From Aquisalimonas sp. (GTDB taxonomy: Bacteria > Pseudomonadota > Gammaproteobacteria > Nitrococcales > Aquisalimonadaceae): DNA of 8,493 nucleotides. The notes below the pieces were generated by a model, which was not told the DNA's origin, searched no databases, and saw nothing but the letters and a program-made list of their open reading frames with translations. Both the position numbers and the translations under genes were made by a program. This document shows, piece by piece, positions 7,092 to 8,493 of this stretch; position 1 is the first letter of the stretch, and each line of letters opens with the position of its first letter. The stretch lies in NCBI GenBank assembly GCA_007127625.1, contig SKYZ01000087.1, positions 1 through 8,493 on the forward strand, in the 5' to 3' direction.

Positions 7092-7113
7092 ACGTGGTGG
7101 CGAGGATTTTCAA
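7085..7113 (-). promoter_or_regulatory. Sigma70-type promoter for the small protein and methyltransferase genes
   Basis: On the minus strand TTGAAA (7113-7108, 5 of 6) is followed by a 17-bp spacer and TAGACT (7090-7085, 4 of 6). A second TAGACT copy follows at 7084-7079. The transcript would start near 7078, about 40 nt before the small gene. The -10 element lies within the 21-bp palindrome, so a bound repressor would block RNA polymerase. Confidence 0.55.
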
Positions 7114-7120
7114 GCGCTTG
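7111..7120. repeat. 10-bp palindrome overlapping the -35 element
   Basis: CAAGCGCTTG is a perfect 10-bp palindrome sharing 3 bp with the minus-strand -35 hexamer. It may be a second regulator site or chance. Confidence 0.3.
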
Positions 7121-7170
7121 GGCCCCTGTAACCGGCCATGGTTCCGGTTCCGCGGCGGCGCTCGGTGACG

Positions 7171-7923
7171 TCACAGGAAGCGGAGATCGGCGAGCATCGG
7201 CTCCAGCACGGTGCCCACCAGGAAGGCCACCAGTGCGGCGCCACTCCCCATCAGCAGGGTCTCCATGCCGGCGCGCCAGCGGTTCATCGCAAGGATCACG
7301 CCCTTGACGTACCCGATGCCGAACAGGGCCAGGGCGGTAATCAATGCACTGGCAACGAAATACTCGCCGCCGGTGAACACCGGTACCAGAAACGGCAGCA
7401 GCGGAATGAAACCCACCAGCACAAAGGTGGTGAAGGTGGCCAGGCCTGCCTTGCCCGCCGACGGGCCTGTGAGGGCGAGGCCGTGCTCCTCCATGAGCAT
7501 GGTGTCCACCCACAGACGGCGGTCGCTGGTGATGGTTTCCACGATGTTCTCCAGGGCATCGCCGTGGAAGCCCTTGGCTTCGAAGATCGCCCGGATCTCC
7601 TCGCGTTCGCCCCGCGGATCCACAGCCACATGGCGCTTCTCCTGCTCGCGCAGCCGACGGCGGGCGTCCTCGGTACTCTTCACCGCCTGGTAGTTGCTCA
7701 CGCCCATGCTGAAGGCGTCGGCGATCAGGCTGGCGACACCGAGCACGAAGGCGACCACCCCGGGCAGCCCGGCACCGGCGACACTGGCGACCACGGCCAG
7801 GGTGGTGATGCAGCCGTCAATGCCGCCGAGAATGGCGTCCGGCAGATAACTGGGCCGGTTGCCCGATGCCAGGCGTCTCCGGATGGCCTGGGGATCGTGG
7901 CTGTGCTCAAGCGGCTGTGTCAT
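7171..7923 (-). CDS. VIT1/CCC1-family iron/manganese transporter
   Basis: A 250-aa inner-membrane protein of the VIT family, which moves Fe(II) and Mn(II) out of the cytosol. Membrane helices fall near residues 35-52, 56-80, 158-180, 187-212 and 222-241. ILGGIDGCITT (31-41) in helix 1 and ADAFSMGVSNYQAVKS (69-83) in helix 2 match the metal-path motifs of the family; Asp36 and Met73 are the likely pathway residues. Between helices 2 and 3 lies the acidic cytoplasmic metal-binding domain (about 84-155), with GEREEIRAIF, DALENIVETI and DTMLMEEHGL. These supply the Glu and Met cluster known from plant VIT1. The length is normal for a bacterial member lacking a ferritin-like extension. The ATG at 7923 has only a weak ribosome-binding site, but the hydrophilic lead-in fits the family. 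It is divergent from the EAL fragment on the right. Downstream on the same strand, after 132 bp containing a separate promoter, is the small-protein gene. Confidence 0.9.
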   Translation of the reverse strand: MTQPLEHSHDPQAIRRRLASGNRPSYLPDAILGGIDGCITTLAVVASVAGAGLPGVVAFVLGVASLIADAFSMGVSNYQAVKSTEDARRRLREQEKRHVAVDPRGEREEIRAIFEAKGFHGDALENIVETITSDRRLWVDTMLMEEHGLALTGPSAGKAGLATFTTFVLVGFIPLLPFLVPVFTGGEYFVASALITALALFGIGYVKGVILAMNRWRAGMETLLMGSGAALVAFLVGTVLEPMLADLRFL

Positions 7924-8015
7924 GCGGCGGGTCCCGTGCTGCCGACTCCGGGCGTCGGTGCAAGGCTACGTCCAATGCTTTCGCCATGCTACCTTTCCAA
8001 CAGTGAGTGTCCGCC
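7924..8015. other. Divergent intergenic region without a clear promoter
   Basis: These 92 bp separate the transporter (minus) from the EAL-like ORF (plus). I found no hexamer pair close to the sigma70 consensus at 16-18 bp spacing on either strand, no strong hairpin, and no trace of the missing EAL N-terminal sequence. Confidence 0.4.
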
Positions 8016-8285
8016 ATGAACCGGGGCCTGAAAAAACCAACTCGGAGCCCGGATGACTCGATGGATCCATTCCGCTCGGGCAGGCTTGCCGTTGCTGTTG
8101 GCGTGGCCGTGGCGCATGCATTGGAGCTGGCAGTGGTCGCCGAAGTTATCGAGGACGAGGCACAGCGTGCCTTCCTGGTGCGCGAAGGATGCGGGCTGGG
8201 CCAGGGCTTTTTCCTGGGGCGACCGGCGGCGCCGGAACGGCTTGTGGCGGCGCTTGCCCAGGAAGCAGGGGTAGGAGGCGGGTAG
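8016..8285 (+). CDS. EAL-domain C-terminal fragment (truncated c-di-GMP phosphodiesterase remnant)
   Basis: An ORF of 89 aa from the ATG at 8016; GTG 8007 and ATG 8061 are alternatives, and none has a strong ribosome-binding site. Its second half is recognisably the end of an EAL domain: AHALELAVVAEVIEDEAQ corresponds to the usual LAHxLGLxVVAEGVExxxQ, and the REGCGLGQGFFLGRPAAPERLVAAL stretch corresponds to GCxxxQGYxFSRPxPxxxF. The EAL signature loop, the conserved Asn and the DDFG motif are all absent, so catalysis of c-di-GMP hydrolysis is not possible. The usual VAEGVE is altered to VAEVIE. A full domain is about 240 aa, so about two-thirds is lost. Despite this the frame is open, and its stop overlaps the next gene's start by 1 nt, so it may still be translated. 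It is either a decaying remnant or a small repurposed protein. Confidence 0.6.
   Translation: MNRGLKKPTRSPDDSMDPFRSGRLAVAVGVAVAHALELAVVAEVIEDEAQRAFLVREGCGLGQGFFLGRPAAPERLVAALAQEAGVGGG
8273..8278 (+). promoter_or_regulatory. Ribosome-binding site for the KaiC-like gene
   Basis: AGGAGG lies 6 nt before the GTG at 8285, inside the 3' end of the preceding ORF. It supports that GTG as the start and implies translational coupling. Confidence 0.7.
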
Positions 8286-8493
8286 TGGGCGGCTGTGACC
8301 GGCCCGCGCACGGACTGAGAGACGCTGGCGTGCACGGCGGAGACGCGGGGCAGGAGCGGGTTGGCACCGGGGTCGACGGGCTCGATCGGGTGCTGGACGG
8401 CCTGCGGATCGGCGACAACGTGGTCTGGCAGGTGGACGACCTCGCCGATTACCGGCGCATGGTCCGCGCCTTCGTGGCCGCGGCCCGGGCGTC
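8285..8493 (+). CDS. KaiC-like / PEP-pyruvate-binding-type protein, 3' partial
   Basis: The first 69 codons of a gene running off the window. The recognisable part is TGVDGLDRVLDGLRIGDNVVWQVDDLADYRRMVRAFVAAARA (from about residue 28). The start, GVxGLDxVLxGL, is like the opening of a KaiC/RadA-type RecA-fold domain. GDNVVWQVDDLxDYRxxV is a pattern I associate with the N-terminal region of proteins annotated PEP/pyruvate-binding domain-containing, which continue into a pyruvate phosphate dikinase-like ATP-grasp domain. That part would lie outside the window, so the assignment is tentative. The position where KaiC proteins carry a Walker A motif holds WQVDDLADY instead, so this domain is unlikely to bind ATP in the usual way. 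Start: GTG with AGGAGG 6 nt upstream, in a TAGTG overlap with the previous stop codon. About 27 unconserved residues precede the conserved part, so an internal start is possible. Confidence 0.6.
   Translation, partial: MGGCDRPAHGLRDAGVHGGDAGQERVGTGVDGLDRVLDGLRIGDNVVWQVDDLADYRRMVRAFVAAARA

Noticed and set aside
7130..7149. AACCGG/CCGGTT inverted repeat as a terminator for the VIT-family gene
   Set aside because: The stem is only 6 bp with an 8-nt loop, and no T-run follows on the minus strand.
7138..8019. A 293-codon plus-strand open frame opposite the VIT-family transporter
   Set aside because: The minus-strand protein has clear family motifs and membrane helices. The plus-strand translation is His- and Gly-rich shadow sequence.

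Overview
The window is GC-rich (roughly 60-65%), densely coding DNA from a Gram-negative proteobacterium. An outer-membrane porin, a formate dehydrogenase membrane subunit with an N-terminal extension, a class I polyhydroxyalkanoate (PHA) synthase and a DUF6505-type protein together suggest a gammaproteobacterium, perhaps near the Ectothiorhodospiraceae. The lineage is inference from protein style only. I see no tRNA, rRNA, CRISPR array, insertion sequence or phage gene.

Left part (1-3640), plus strand: the 3' part of a formate dehydrogenase gamma (cytochrome b) subunit ends at a strong intrinsic terminator. A 167-aa DUF6505-like protein follows, then phaC with an intact Cys-Asp-His triad. 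phaC ends at a 13-bp hairpin shared with a convergent gene.

Middle part (3640-6150): an MgtC/SapB-DUF4010 membrane protein (minus strand) is divergent from a general porin (plus strand). The intergenic region carries a recognisable sigma70-type promoter for the porin. The porin is convergent with the next block.

Right part (6146-7923), minus strand: in transcription order this holds a VIT1/CCC1-family Fe/Mn transporter, a promoter whose -10 element sits inside a perfect 21-bp palindrome, an unrecognised basic 52-aa protein, and a single-domain methyltransferase with all the signature motifs of Hen1, the Mn-dependent RNA 3'-terminal 2'-O-methyltransferase. This is the most interesting part of the window: a repressible-looking promoter placed to transcribe a tiny unknown protein and a stand-alone Hen1-type enzyme, beside a metal transporter.

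Right end (8016-8493), plus strand: a short ORF that keeps only the C-terminal third of an EAL domain overlaps by 1 nt the start of a KaiC-like/PEP-pyruvate-binding-type protein cut off by the window edge. That protein's N-terminus lacks the P-loop expected of a KaiC ATPase.
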